From Catonia carolina (taxonomy: Eukaryota; Arthropoda; Insecta; Hemiptera; Achilidae): 64,000 bases of DNA. The translations under genes and the position numbers were made by a program. The stretch is from contig JAQMRL010000001.1 of NCBI GenBank assembly GCA_035578175.1, positions 372,179,720-372,243,719 on the forward strand, read 5' to 3'. A model generated the notes under the pieces. It was not told the DNA's origin. It saw only the letters and a program-made list of their open reading frames with translations, and ran no database searches. Below, in pieces: positions 35,045-47,059 of the stretch. Position 1 is the first letter of the stretch. Each line of letters opens with the position of its first letter.

Positions 35045-35285
35045 CATTTACTATCGTCGTGGGTAGTAATAGTGCAATCGGAACCCTGGATACAGCAGAA
35101 CGTATTAACTGTTGCGTTGTTCTGCTATACCATTTGCGCAAATTATTCAGCAAGGGTCCCATCTTCACCCACGACCTCTTCTACCATAGATTTTATCCTG
35201 TATGACGAGTCTCATTATTGAGTATTTCATCGTCGCTCATGATATAACAAAAGTATTCCAGTTTCCTTAATTTAATTATATACAT
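35045..35285 (-). pseudogene. Non-LTR RT C-terminal fragment (same type as 26345-26942)
   Basis: The minus strand reads LEYFCYIMSDDEIL, then stops, then GPLLNNLRKWYSRTTQQLIR, SAVSRVPIALLL. This corresponds to LEYFGH.MR...., W..NLR.WYG.....LFR.A...V.IA.. in the better copies at 26345 and 63615. Multiple stops; decayed. The plus-strand ORF at 34978-35205 is a shadow of it. Confidence 0.65.
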
Positions 35286-35289
35286 TAGT

Positions 35290-36840
35290 TGCACATTACA
35301 TTCCATTGGTCCGAGAACCTCTACATTTATCATCATTTGTGTTACTATTATAACTTTTCATTTAAAAAAAATGTGGTACATAAAATAGCATCCACCTTGC
35401 GCTATGGCATTAAACATTACTAATTCGATGTATCAGGAGGTAATAAGCACTTCGGTTGTTTACCTATAAAAAAATAAGAGTTGTAATATTACTTGGTCAA
35501 CAATGCGGAATGAATCAACATAAAAGTTATGTACCAATTTTTATGTAGTTTTTACAGACAATCTCAAAAAAATGTTACAAACCAAATTTTCAGCTTTTTT
35601 TATTACATTTAACTTTTAATATGTCCATTTTTGCTTTGAAATGTACCTTTTGGCTTTAACTTTTAAACAAGTTTAGAGTTGATTTTTCATAAAATTAAAA
35701 ATCACAGGGTAAGTCTAAGATTTTCACAAAAATTTCAAAACAAAATGTGTAGAATTTTTAATTTTCAATAACTTCTAAGTACATTTTTTTTAAAAAGAAG
35801 CCCAAAACTTTTTTCAGACTTCTTATACTACCTAATGAGCTATTTCAGCAAATCAGGTAAGTTTTATCTTACCAGTAAAAAGAGTTTTGATAATATTAAA
35901 CTTTTATATTTTTGAATTGACGTGAAGTACACTTAATTTTGGGGCTACATAGATGGTTCTAAAAACTTCCCTGGTGTTGAGTAGTGTAATGTTAGTTTCT
36001 AAATTTCAGTCAAACTGGTCCAGTTATTTTTTCTTCAAAACGAATAAGACATACGCACGCACGCTCAAAGATTATCAAAAAATAATTTAAAATATTTTTT
36101 GGCTTCAAGGTCATAATGGAATGTGAATAATAATAAAAATGAAGGTATAGAAATATTAACACCATCTCATTGGATTCTCACAATAACTTATTCGGTAGGT
36201 CGGACTATAGGAAGTAAAAACTTGCAGAATATGAAATTTGGTTCTAAATTTAAGCAGCATATTGCCTACTGTATTCAATTTAAGTGATAATTATGTATGT
36301 TAAGATTGTTAACAATTTAGTTTATAAATTCTAAAATGCTTTGGCGCTGTATGTTTGATTTACGCTGGTTAGATAATCAACATTTTCCCTTCGGATATTT
36401 TCCTATTATTATAGTGTTTTGGCTTTAATTATTGAACTAACATACAGCTGCAATATTGGTAATAGGTAATAATATGTACATTGATGTTTATTGAGAGAAT
36501 TTATACCAGACCACGGAAACTGTCTGCATAATTTGAATAATTTTATCACTACAATAGAGGTAGCCTACTTATCAGAAAATTGAGATTCTGCTTAAAATAG
36601 AGAAACCATCAATATATTAATCAATTGAGAAAACGCTCATGCATTAGAGGATTGGAATTGTTTTAAAAATTTGGATAATAAATAAAATTTATCTTTTACA
36701 TAGGTAATAGAATTTCTTCCGCGTTTCACCTCACGCTGGTATTTTTTTAATTTTTTTTATTTTTAAGGATCATACAATATTGAGCTCTGAGAAAATTCAA
36801 AAATCAAAATTATAGATGTATTTACGATAAAAATACATAT
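35290..36840. other. AT-rich DNA, nothing recognised
   Basis: About 1.5 kb without a recognisable gene. A short CGCACGCACGC run lies near 36055. Confidence 0.4.
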
Positions 36841-37837
36841 AAAAATCTGGTGTGGAACAAACGCACAACTTTCTCTTGCCAATGCAAATAATTAACAAAA
36901 TAACCTAACATTAGTAATGAAACATTACAAATAAACAAAAAACTAACCTTTAAAAAACATGACTTTATTTTAATCATGAGCGAATGATGCAAAAAGAAAA
37001 TCAACCTCAGTTTGGCTTAAAAATACGGAAAACCACTCTTTCACGGTAAACTAGGCTCTGTAGAGAAAAATGCTCTAAATAAAAGTTATATATCTTTAAA
37101 TTTTCTATGAATTTAATTATACGTTTTTGTCGTCAAATGTATACTAAGTCTGAAATCTTAAAAAATCGATTTTTTACAGATTTTCATGAAAAAAAAACAG
37201 AAAATCGCTATTTACCGCTGAACTAAACATTATACAAAAAAAAAGTTTAAAATAAAAATTGTGAGTTTTAAATTACCTAAACTTTTATTGCGTACATTTT
37301 TGCGCTAAAACGCATTTTAAAGCCGTAATCTTAAAAAAAAATTTTTCTACGAGAGCAAAGCCTCCCCAAAAATTTCAGCAGACATGGCACCTTCCCTATC
37401 TTACTATATAGCATAAAAAATTTAGTAAATGAGGCCATTTTTAAAAAATCCTAGGAGCCATTTTTTGAAAAAATTCCAAAAAAGTGAAAAATGACTCGAA
37501 TAAACTACTACTTCTGGTTGACCGATTATGATGAAAATGTTCGTGTTGGGTCTTGTGGTGGTATCTAACTTAAGTTTTAGTTTCAACTTTGTACGATGTT
37601 CCATTCTTGAGATATTTTGTTCAGAACACAGACACACACAACACACACACCACACACGCACTCACGCACGCACGCACACGCATGCATACACATACAGACC
37701 ACTCGCTAAAATATCTTTTTATGTTTAGGGAGTCTGAAAACGTGTATATCCGGTGAAAACTCGATTTTCAAAAAATCAATATGAAAACAATACTTTCCTT
37801 CCTATATATTTATATAGGCAAGAGAACGTTAAAAATT
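36841..37837 (-). mobile_element. Family D repeat, copy 3
   Basis: Reading plus, it starts AAAAATCTGGTGTGGAACAA and TTTCTCTTGCC (the right end inverted) and finishes with TATATAGGCAAGAGAACG (the left end inverted). Landmarks GAAATTTCAGC-type, GGTTGACCGATTATGATG and GTCTGAAAACGTG are present. At the microsatellite position it has an interrupted CA/CG tract (about 37628-37690). The ORFs at 36822, 37422 and 37528 are not conserved among copies. Confidence 0.75.
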
Positions 37838-37849
37838 AAAGCAGTTTCT

Positions 37850-38045
37850 TAAGCGTTTGTTGAAATTTGAAACAACAGGAACCGTTACGAATGCATAAAG
37901 TTTTGGTCAGCCACAATCGATTCATAATGAAGAAATCCTACGAAACATCGCTGAAGCTTTTGTAACCAATGCTAATAAATCAGTTAGAAAGGCTTCTTCT
38001 GAATTAAGCATATTTATCATGAAGGAGCGAACAAAGAATTCTATA
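37850..38045 (+). pseudogene. Transposase helix-turn-helix remnant (Tc1/mariner-like)
   Basis: The plus strand reads FETTGTVTNA, a stop, SFGQPQSIHNEEILRNIAEA, FVTNANKSVRKASSELSI. This matches the N-terminal double helix-turn-helix of mariner-related insect transposases: F..TGSV....GRPRS...EE....V..A....P..S.RKAS.EL.IS. The second helix ends and the DDE core is absent. One stop and a frameshift upstream show decay. Confidence 0.6.
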
Positions 38046-38547
38046 AAGTTTTAATAAGTACCGTTAATCTTTTAACTCCACGCTCTTCATGTGGCACCAA
38101 TCCTCTTTGGAATATAAGTTAGAAATTGTTTCTTCCAAGTTTAATGAGTGGATTGATTTCTGTGGCAAAATAAAATAGCCCCCAAGATTTAATACGATTT
38201 TGCTCTAACGGAAATTATTAAAACATTTGTGTTTTCTTTTAAAAACCTCAAAATGTAAATGAATTGAATATGTGTATTGAAAATTTATTTAACTGCTTTA
38301 ATGAAGATAAACAGTTATTGTAAATACTTTTGAATCAATTGTAAGTTGTTTTATGGACTGTGTAGAGAAAAACAGTGAATATTTTGAACAATTTAAATAT
38401 GATTACAGTATGTGTACAGTTGGCACAAGGATTATTTTTCTTGCTCGTAAGTTTTCACATTTGGCTTATTTCACAATTTTCCATTTTCGTAGTGGAAAGT
38501 GTCATATGCAACACCTGGTATCAGGTTATTTTAGTTATTATGTTAAA

Positions 38548-38612
38548 AGATAGGCAGTTTAAGTATTTAAAGGAGGTGATTATAGATGTAGGGCGTTACA
38601 GAGGACGGTAAT
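38548..38612 (+). pseudogene. Possible short RT C-terminal fragment
   Basis: DRQFKYLKEVIIDVGRYRG resembles RQRLEYIKQFTKDVGCYRYL of the copy at 55355-55690, both in protein and in DNA (TAGATGTAGGGCGTTACAG against AAGATGTAGGGTGTTACAG). Too short to be sure. Confidence 0.35.
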
Positions 38613-39390
38613 TAAAGAATAAAGCTAATGAAAGTGAAGTGATACTAACCAATCCTAGGATTGATAATTAAACTAGAATTTAGATTAAATCCCCCTGTTA
38701 AAAATTAAAATCGGTTCATTCTTCTCCTAATAGCTGGACTTTTAAAACTGTAACTATTGTGATAAAAATTTAATGTAAAACAATTTAATGTAGGTATAAT
38801 TTTGTAGTGCCAACTACTTTCTTGTTGTACCACATAAAAATCAAGAAAAAAAATAATTTTATAGTAGGATTTAAATTATAGTACTTCTTAAAGTGTAGCA
38901 AAAATCCAGTGGGTTTTTTGTAGCATTTCTTTTTAATTCAGTTTGTTAAAAATAAATGTTTGAATGAAGAGTTTAATGAAGCAGTAAATTCAAGTGGGTT
39001 GTTTGATTAGTTTGGTTAGTATTTGATTAGGTGGTCGATAGATCACAAAAATTTACAGAAGATCTATCCAGCCTGAATTTCAGTTTCGCACCAGTAATTT
39101 TTCCATCTAACTTCAAAGAGTTTTAATAAATCCAAATATATCTTTCTGATCATTTCAATACTGTCATTTACAAGCAATTATTGGCTCTGTGTTTTATAGG
39201 TTTGTGAACCTGTATATATTATGTAAATGTGGAAGTGCTTATACATTATTAAATTAACCACTCAGTGACTCACTTACATATTCGTTGAGAATTCTCTAAA
39301 ATAAAATCCTGATCACCTATAAAGCTAAAATTATTTTAATTTGTTTCTTAAGGATTAAACAGAAAAAACTAAGGCATTTAAATTTCGCTC
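38613..39390. other. AT-rich DNA, nothing recognised
   Basis: No gene or shared repeat recognised. Confidence 0.4.
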
Positions 39391-39402
39391 ACCTGAGCCT
39401 AT

Positions 39403-39772
39403 TTGTTGTTTAGGCCATCAGCCAAAAGGCTGTTTTGAATCTGTTGAAGTTTTACTAAGTAAAACGAGAAGTGTGGTGGTTTACTATTGCCTTAATTACT
39501 GAGTGGAAAAGTACGCTTATCAGCATGCCGGGCTCCCTGAAAAGCACATATTTTCCACTCTGCAAATGACACCTTCACTTCATTCACCACAGGGTCTGAC
39601 TATATAATGAAATTCATTACCTTCAGAGGAGATAACTCTAATTAGTGTCTTTTACATCTCTTCCTGTTCTGTTCTTAAATGATTCAGTCATTTAATTGGC
39701 TGACCATGTGATAAGAAAAAGAACTGTTTACTTTAGCCCTGAAACGAACAGTTTGAGTGTAAATAATTTGAA
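39403..39772 (-). mobile_element. SINE family C, copy 3, with target duplication
   Basis: Begins on the plus strand with TTGTTTAGGCCATCAGCC and carries AAAAGTACGCTTATCAGCAT, AAATGACACCTTCACTTCAT and GTTCTTAAATGATTCAGTC. ACCTGAGCCTAT (39391-39402) and ACCTGAGGCTAT (39773-39784) flank it, a 12 bp duplication with one mismatch. Confidence 0.8.
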
Positions 39773-39784
39773 ACCTGAGGCTAT

Positions 39785-40199
39785 GAGGTAAAAAATGAGT
39801 AAAAACTCTAACGTGAGTGACTGAAGGAGTCATCACCAGTAGCCTAACCTTCCGTTAACATGGGAAGCAAAAACATTAAGTATAATAAATAGAAAAACTA
39901 AAGCATTTACAGTTCGACTACTAGCACCTACGGCGTATAAATGGGGTAACAATCTAAAGAATATTACTAAAGGTATAAAACATTAAATTGTAAGCCTTTT
40001 GAAAAGACTAAAATTGTGAAAATAGACATGCGTATTATAAATGATGCATGGAAAAATATTAAGGTGTATTAACGAAGACCGTGTGCACGTAACAAGTGAA
40101 TAGGAAATCATATTTTTAATATAAGGAATTTTAAAATCCTCCAAACCGTGTCAAATTTACGCAACTATGTCAAGAATTGGAGTGGTTTTAATAAAGTGT
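39785..40199. other. AT-rich spacer, nothing recognised
   Basis: About 0.4 kb between SINE C copy 3 and family D copy 4 with no recognisable feature. Confidence 0.4.
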
Positions 40200-41471
40200 T
40201 TTATACTTTCTTTTGCCTATATAAATATATACAAAGAAAAGTATTGTTTTCATGTCGATTTTTTCAAAATCGAGTTTTCACCGGATATACACGTTTACAG
40301 ACCCCCTGAACCCAAAAAACATTTTTTAGCGTGTGTATTTGTGAACAAAATATCTCAAGAACGGAATATTGTACGAAGTTGAAACGTGAAACTTAAGTTA
40401 GAAACCACTAGAGAACACGACAAGAAAATTTTTATCAAAATCGGTCAACCGGAAGTAGTAGTTATTCGTGTCATTTTTCACTTTTCGCGATTTTCTCAGA
40501 ATCAACTCGTACGATGTTTTTAAAAATCGCCTCATTTACTGTAATTTTTATGCTTTATGAGATAGGGTAGGCGCCATGTCTGCTGAAATTTTTGGGGAGG
40601 CTGTTCCCACGTAGAAAAAAAAATTGTTTTTTAAGATTGTAGTTTTTATATGCATTTTAGCTCAAAAGTGTAGGCTATATAATGAAAGTTGTAGATAATT
40701 TTATTAAAAATCCTACAAATTTTATTTCAAATATTTTTGTATAACGCTTAGTTTAGCGGTAATTAGCGATTTTCCGGTTTTTTCACGAAAATGTGTAAAA
40801 AATTAATTTTTTTAAGATTTCAGCTTTAGTATGCATTTTACGTCGGTAGCGCATGTAATCAAATTTATAGAAAATTAAGAGATCTACAACTTTTATTTCA
40901 AGCATTTTTTCTCTGCAGAGCGTAGTTTAGCGGCAAAGAGTGATTTTCCGTATTTTTATGCAAAACTTAAGTTGGTTTTCATTTTGTATCATTGACTCAT
41001 GATTAAAATAAGGTTATGTTTATTATTATTTTTAATTCCTAATATGTGTACGTTGCAATCTGTTCAATTCAGAACAATAAGCAACCCCATGACCCAATGA
41101 GATGAGGATGATGTGTATGATGTGTAAATGAGGTGTAGTCTTGTACAGACCCAGGTCGACCACTCCTGAGAGAGTATGGTTAATTAAACCCCAACCATCA
41201 AAGTACACCGGCAACCACTGTCTAGTATTCAAATCCGTATAAAAGTGACTACCTTTACTAGGATTTTAACCAGGAACCTTCGTCTCCGAAAATCAGCTGT
41301 TAAACAGCTGATTTTGGCGACAACTTTACCTATTGACCAACCCGATGGGTTATGTTTATTGAGGTTAGTTTTTTTGTTTATTTCTAATGTGTTATAACTA
41401 ATGTTAGAATATATTGTTCATTATTTGCATTGGCAAGAGAAAGTCATGTAAGTATTTCACACCAGATTTTG
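40200..41471 (+). mobile_element. Family D repeat, copy 4, interrupted by SINE A
   Basis: Starts ACTTTCTTTTGCCTATATAA, carries CATGTCGATTTTTTCAAAAT, CAAAATATCTCAAGAACGGA, GGTCAACCGGAAGTAGTAG and TGTCTGCTGAAATTTTTGGG, and ends GGCAAGAGAAAGTCATG then TTTCACACCAGATTTT. At the dinucleotide position only GCGTGTGTATTTGTG is present. SINE A copy 3 is inserted near the 3' end. Without it the element is about 0.94 kb. Confidence 0.78.
41025..41347 (-). mobile_element. tRNA-derived SINE, family A, copy 3, with 13 bp target duplication
   Basis: The minus-strand head GGGTTGGTCAATAGGTAAAG and CCTGGTTAAAATCC carry slightly mutated A and B boxes around a hairpin whose arms are AAAATCAGCTG and its complement. 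The body matches copy 2 without the CCTTTAAAGG expansion. GGTTATGTTTATT is repeated exactly at both borders (41012-41024 and 41348-41360), and joining the borders restores the family D sequence seen in copy 1. So SINE A was active after family D. Confidence 0.9.
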
Positions 41472-41689
41472 TTTATTAAATATTCGTCATCATTTTTTAC
41501 CAAGCATCAGATCAGAATAAAGTCTAGATGGAATAAAACCTATATTGGAGAAAGCCTTGCAATAGACTTCAACAACATAAACTTTTAATAAGTAGGTCTA
41601 GTCTAAATTTTAAGGATTAGTTTTAAATATTTAATGATAATAAATGATAATATTATATATACAGTATATAATAATAAACTGATATATAA

Positions 41690-42305
41690 GTTTCTGCAGG
41701 TAAACATTACAATACAGTAATCAAACCAACAATTTTACATGCCAGTGAGACCTTGACACTTAACAGGAAAACAGACATGGAATGCTTAAAGAAGGAAGAA
41801 AGAAAAATAATTAGAAAAATTCTTGGACCTAGATGGACCGAAAACGGGTACAGATTACAGAGAACGTCTAAAATTGAAGAATATTCCAACATAGAGACAG
41901 ACATGAGGAAAAGACGCCTTCAATTTTATGGCCACATAATGAGGCTTCCTGACAATAGAATCACAAAGAGAATAGTAAAATATCTATCATTACTTGTTAA
42001 TGGGTGTGGGGGGGATTGATACAAAGTATTAAAAGAGATTTAGAATTGGCCAAAATCACCAAAGAATAAATTCTCATAAAAGACAATTTTAGAACAAAAG
42101 TTAAAAAATGGGAGGTTAAACCCGAGACAAAAGCTCCAAGAACCGGAACAAAATGGAGTGAACAAAGAAAAGCTGAATTCTCACAAAGAATGAAAAACTG
42201 GTGGGCAGATAAAAAGCACAAGAAATCCCAAAAACAAACCAGATTTACTTAGCGTCTTCCACTTCGGGAGCTTTACGACGACTAATAATAATAATAATAA
42301 TAATA
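41690..42305 (+). pseudogene. 5'-truncated non-LTR retrotransposon, RT C-terminus, (AAT)n tail
   Basis: Frame one reads NTVIKPTILHASETLTLNRK, then MECLKKEERKIIRKILGPRW, then RKRRLQFYGHIMRLPDNR. After a frameshift in the G run at 42007 the second frame continues LIQSIKRDLELAKITKE, a stop, DNFRTKVKKWEVKP, TGTKWSEQRKAEFSQRMKNW and a stop at 42250. These blocks match LINEs whose C-terminus has YASE.L, ERKILRKILGP, GH..R, D...FR.K and TG.KW...RK..HS.RMK.WW. An (AAT)n tail follows at 42283-42320. An imperfect 28-base direct repeat (AATAAACTGAT...TTTCTGCAGG) at 41673-41700 and 42317-42344 is a likely target duplication. Confidence 0.8.
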
Positions 42306-42344
42306 ATGAAAATAATAATAAACTGATTTACGGATTTCTGCAGG

Positions 42345-44170
42345 GAAGCGAAGTTTTTAGATGATGTTTTTCAGCTCGTTTGTGAATATTTTGGTTCGAT
42401 GGCCCCACGTAATTCAGCATATTAACGCACATTTTTTCCGTGCAGGTGTTTACATATGCTGATGTTCATAGTCAGCATAGTCAGAAGAAAAAATGATTGA
42501 GACCTAATGAGAAAATGAATTAAAAGTGTGTTCTTATGGATTTCAGCAGAACGAATTACCTGTGTTCTGGCAGTAAAACGAGGATTTTGAAATTAATAAT
42601 AGAAAAATTTTTATTTTTTTAAATAAGCACATTACACATAAATCACAATTTTAATATTAGATTCAAGCACTATATTTAAGTTTGAATGCACGTATCTTGA
42701 ATGAAATCAATTTTAAGGAAACTCCCTAGCCGGTAGTCTACACGTAGTTTTCTAGTTTAACTATTATTATTGCTACTACAAACTAGATAGGTACCTAAAT
42801 TATACATTGAAGAAGGGTTTCTACGAACATTAATATCCCTAATTTCTATTTTATCACAATCAGATAACCGCTTTTGTGGGAAAGTGGGGAGTAATAAAAA
42901 TTAAATTTTGATTTCTGTTGCACCAACCACTAATAACACTATTTATCTATCTAAGAAAAGAAATTTTCCAGTAGAAAAATGGCTGAAATGACATAAATAT
43001 TTCAATTTTCAATTTCTCGCACGAATGAGAAAGTGTAGAATGATGCAAAGTTTTCGGCACCCGCTTGTTAACTAATCTTTTTGTCCTATTAACCCCTGAA
43101 GTCAAAAAGTTTGTTAATAGAAGGATATCTATCTGTATGTATATGCGTGGGCTGATGTAACCCATTACTGAGGAAACCTACTGAATCAGTTTGGCTGAAA
43201 TTTGACAGCATGTAGAATAGTAATCTATTATACATAATATCGTTGATCAAATGACAAGAGTAAAAGTTAATTGTTGGATTTTCAAAGAAATATTTTAAAC
43301 AATAGTAAATCATTAAACATCAAGATAAATAGTTTTCATTTATTATCTTAATATTTTATAGCAAGAATGATATATATGAAAAAATATTTAATAAGAAATA
43401 TTTAATGTAAATATTAATTCCAGAAGCCAGATAGTTCAACTTAATAAAAGTGAAGCTGCTCAAAAACAAATGAATATATAAATTTTAATAAATAATTTCA
43501 ATTAAATGAATTTTATAAAAAGAAACTAAGATAACATCAAGATATAAATGAAATAAGAAACTGAATTCAATATAACAACGATTTTGAAACCAACAAATGG
43601 AATTTTTGAAAGAATCTATTAAAACTATAAAACCGATTGTAACAATGGTCCAGCCCCCCCCCCCATTCGATTCAGGTCAATGGTACACGGCACATCTCCA
43701 AGAACTTCACAAAACTGCGTAAATATATATATATAATAAAATTTTCATTACATTTGAGCTCATTTTATTAATCATAAATTCATTTAAAATACATTATTAC
43801 TTCAATTTAAATTCATTAAAACTTAATACTATAGTTTAATATGTCATCAATAAATAAATTAAATTCAAAGATCAGTAACTAATAATTTTTGTAAATCAAT
43901 TCTTGTCAATTTAATTCTTTTTATCAAATTTCAATCGTTCATTAAATATCATATAATATAATCAAATTCAATTGTGTCTTTATTTATTTTATTTATTTCA
44001 ACAGTAATTCATTCATTAAAATCCGTCTTTTCAAAATCCCTTTTACAAGCAACTAACCCTGCGTAAGTTTTTGGAAATTATCAATGTAGGTACCCAAAAA
44101 TATTGACGTAATACTTCATAACTTTCGTCCAAAAATATTCAAATCAAAAATATAAAAACAGCTTGAGTGA
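42345..44170. other. AT-rich DNA, nothing recognised
   Basis: About 1.8 kb with no recognised gene; a C run near 43655-43666 and a TA run near 43723. The ORFs at 42947 and 43089 show no domain. Confidence 0.4.
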
Positions 44171-44512
44171 TTGTTGTATAGGTCAACAGCTAAAGGGCTG
44201 GTTTGAACCTCTAAAGGTTTTACTAAGTAAAAACGAGGAGTGAGGTGGTTTAATATTGTCTTCCTCACTGAGTAGAAAGAGTATGCTTATCAGCATGCCA
44301 GGGCCTCCGAAAAGCATCCCCTTTCTACCATACATGACCATACATGACACCTTCACTAAATTCACCACAAACTCATACTGACTCAGCTGTATAGTTAAAT
44401 TTATTACTCACAGAGGAGTTAACTCTGACTAGTGTCTTTTACACCTCTACCTCTTCTGTTCTTGAATGGCTCAGTCATGTAATTGGCTGACTATGTGATA
44501 AAAACAAAACTT
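44171..44512 (-). mobile_element. SINE family C, copy 4
   Basis: Plus-strand reading begins TTGTTGTATAGGTCAACAGC and includes TTCCTCACTGAGTAGAAAG, TGCTTATCAGCATGCCAGGG, TGACACCTTCACTAAATTC and GTTCTTGAATGGCTCAGTCA. A small tandem duplication (CCATACATGAC twice near 44329-44347) is specific to this copy. The minus ORF at 44183-44368 is not conserved. Confidence 0.75.
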
Positions 44513-44659
44513 TTGATTGATTATGATTAACTAAATTTACTGGGGTTATTTAAATTGAGTAAGAAGTATTCATTTGAAAATTCTTGAGGTAGTTCCCTCT
44601 CATTCGAAAAATTGGGTTTTTTATAAAGTACAGCTTTACAGCATATCTTTTCGTTTTTG

Positions 44660-44840
44660 AGTTTATTTAAAATCACATAAACAATGGTCGTTAGCGACTA
44701 TTGTAAATAAATACTTAAACTGGGACGGTAGTATTGAATATGTGTGTTCGATAATTTTCAGATCCTAGATGGTAACCGACGCCAGGTCCTTTCTCTTAGT
44801 AGGCTAATGTGCCACTAAGTGTCACTAACGCCACTATGAA
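44660..44840 (-). mobile_element. tRNA-derived SINE, family F, copy 6 (degenerate)
   Basis: On the minus strand ACTTAGTGGCACATTAGCC (A-box region), GGACCTGGCGTCGGTTACC (B-box region), CTAGGATCTGAAAATTATC and the tail GTGATTTTAAATAAACTC follow the family F order. Both promoter boxes carry mutations. Confidence 0.55.
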
Positions 44841-45204
44841 TTGTCGTGCAAAAGTTGAAGGCAATTTAATAACGCTTCTATTTAATATTTCTTTGTCAGG
44901 CACTTCCTCTATTAGTTAAGTAAGTAAGAAATGTGGAAAAATCGCATAAAAATCGGTTTTATTCAGAACTACAGCTTTAATGTCCATTGTACAAAAAAGC
45001 TTAATTGAAGTTAAAGGTAATGAAAAAATAACTTCTTTATATAATATTTTTGTCCAATGTTTACAACGAAATTAACAGGTTATAATGGAAATTTCTGATT
45101 TATTCATGTTCAGTTGCTCCACACCCATAACCTTACAGACTTAAACTTAGACTTGCTTGGACAGATTTGCTGTAACAGATACAGCATCAAACTAACTAAG
45201 TGCG

Positions 45205-45275
45205 TGAAATGTAGCATCGTCTGTAGACTGCATTAGCAGTAATTGTGAAATAGCCGGACGTAAAAGAAAAAAAAT
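45205..45275 (+). mobile_element. SINE family B, 3' fragment (copy 4)
   Basis: Contains ACTGCATTAGCAGTAATTG and AGCCGGACGTAAAAGAAAAA, the 3' end of family B including the start of the A-rich tail. Head missing. The palindrome at 45264 starts within this tail. Confidence 0.6.
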
Positions 45276-45329
45276 ACCTGTAGACTAGTAAAAGAAATCT
45301 TTTACTAGTCTACAGGTATTTTTTTTCTT
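45264..45329. repeat. Perfect 32 bp inverted repeat with 2-base loop
   Basis: The left arm runs from AAGAAAAAAAATACCTG to TAGACTAGTAAAAGA, then AA, then the exact reverse complement. The outer part of the left arm is the A tail of a SINE B fragment, so the right arm looks like an inverted copy of the SINE tail plus flank. Confidence 0.95.
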
Positions 45330-47059
45330 AAATTATTGTGGTTTTCTTAACCACTTATTAAAAATTAAACTATTTAACTGTACCTCTTGGGAAGGTTCAG
45401 AACGAATACGTGTGATTAAGTGTAGCCACCCTATTTTCAACTCTTAAGCGCAAGCGATTAAAGTATAAATGCTTTAGTTTTTCTTTTCAACTGCTCAGAA
45501 CAAGTATACTGAACTTCAGCTGACTAGACGATCGAGAATAGAAAATTGAAGATTAGTTAGTGACTGATTAAGTCAGTCAGTTTGTAAGTGTTTTTTCTAT
45601 TAATGTATGCAAATTCTGAAGCATATAAAAATTTATTGTTGCTATATATTTTCGTGTACGGCCAATTTTAGACCACGTAAAGTAACTAGGCATTTCTGGT
45701 TGTTCTTTTTACAGTTTTCATTCTCAGCATTTGTCCACTGTAAGTGTTCTCCTTATTTCCGTTCAAACAGTGTTAAAGTTCAGGTTTTTCTGTTTGAGAA
45801 AGCATTTAAAGTCTAAAATCTGTCTAAGTTGAATAAATTTAGTTTGGTACAATATTTCCTTGGTTTATTACAGTTTTTTTAATATCCCTTCTGACTTATT
45901 TAAACCAAATATTTGGCACGTTAGGTTTATTGTCTAGTGTCGTTAATTTTTATTTATTTTTTATTAATTGTTTGCCATCGAGTATAGTTTCAATATTTTG
46001 AATACGAGAAATAAATTTCTTTTCTTTTCACAGAGTAAAAATTCGCTATTCCTAAGATATTTCTCCCACGTGGCTTCTAAACTATATATTTTCTTTCCCA
46101 AAGTTGTAAAAGCATAAAAAGCTCCATAAAGTTAAAAGCGGAATTACAAGAACAGCTCTTTACGGTAGATAGGCAAAAATACAACCTTTAAATATGTTAG
46201 CTCACAAGCTGAACTCTTGGTTCTTGAAGACCTGGTGTTTAAATGAGGTGCACTGAATTGACCTAACCTAGGACATGAGAAGCAATAGTTATATTGATTA
46301 GTTTTCCATCTCCTACATAAATTTAGAAGTAGGGATATATAAATATTTAGATACAATGCAGCGTAATATAAAAGCTATGTATTGCAAAATATTTTGTGAA
46401 GTAAAATAAATATTAATATGTGTGAAATGTTTATTAACCGTACCTTTGAAATGTAGTTTTTATAACGTTGAAATAACTGGATTTGTCTGTTTAAAAAACA
46501 AAAACATAGCTTGAAGTGTAACTGACTTCTTGCTATGCAACCAGAAATAGTTTTAGTGAAATATTACGGAATTTAGTTTTAAATTTCAACTGGAGTTAAC
46601 CACAATTTTAACCTCCTCTCTGTTGTATTACTTTGTTCCACTTTAAGCGAATAGTAAAGAGCAATATGACTAAAAGAGGGACGTAGTCCGAAGTTTAGTT
46701 TAACCATTACGGTTTGACAATTGTTCTCTCAGTTATTTCCCTTCTGGGACCACTGGGACGGTATAGTAACTTTTGAAACTGTTTAGAATTTAGATTATGA
46801 TTTCTCATAATAAATGAATAAACCTACCTCAGAATCTTAATAACAATGCAAACAATTCATGAATTCATGGACCATACTATGTCATTATATCTGATCACTG
46901 CGGGTGGAATGCATTAATAAACGGCCACAACAATTTTAATAAATATCAAGTAATTTTTAATAAACAATTTAAATAAATTTAGGAATTTATTATTGGTAAA
47001 ACAAACCCAAATATTTTAAAATATATAAATAAAACCGCAGTTTTATAGTTTTTGAGGGG
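45330..47059. other. AT-rich DNA, nothing recognised
   Basis: About 1.7 kb with no recognisable gene or shared repeat. ORFs at 45607 and 46144 show no domain. Confidence 0.4.
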
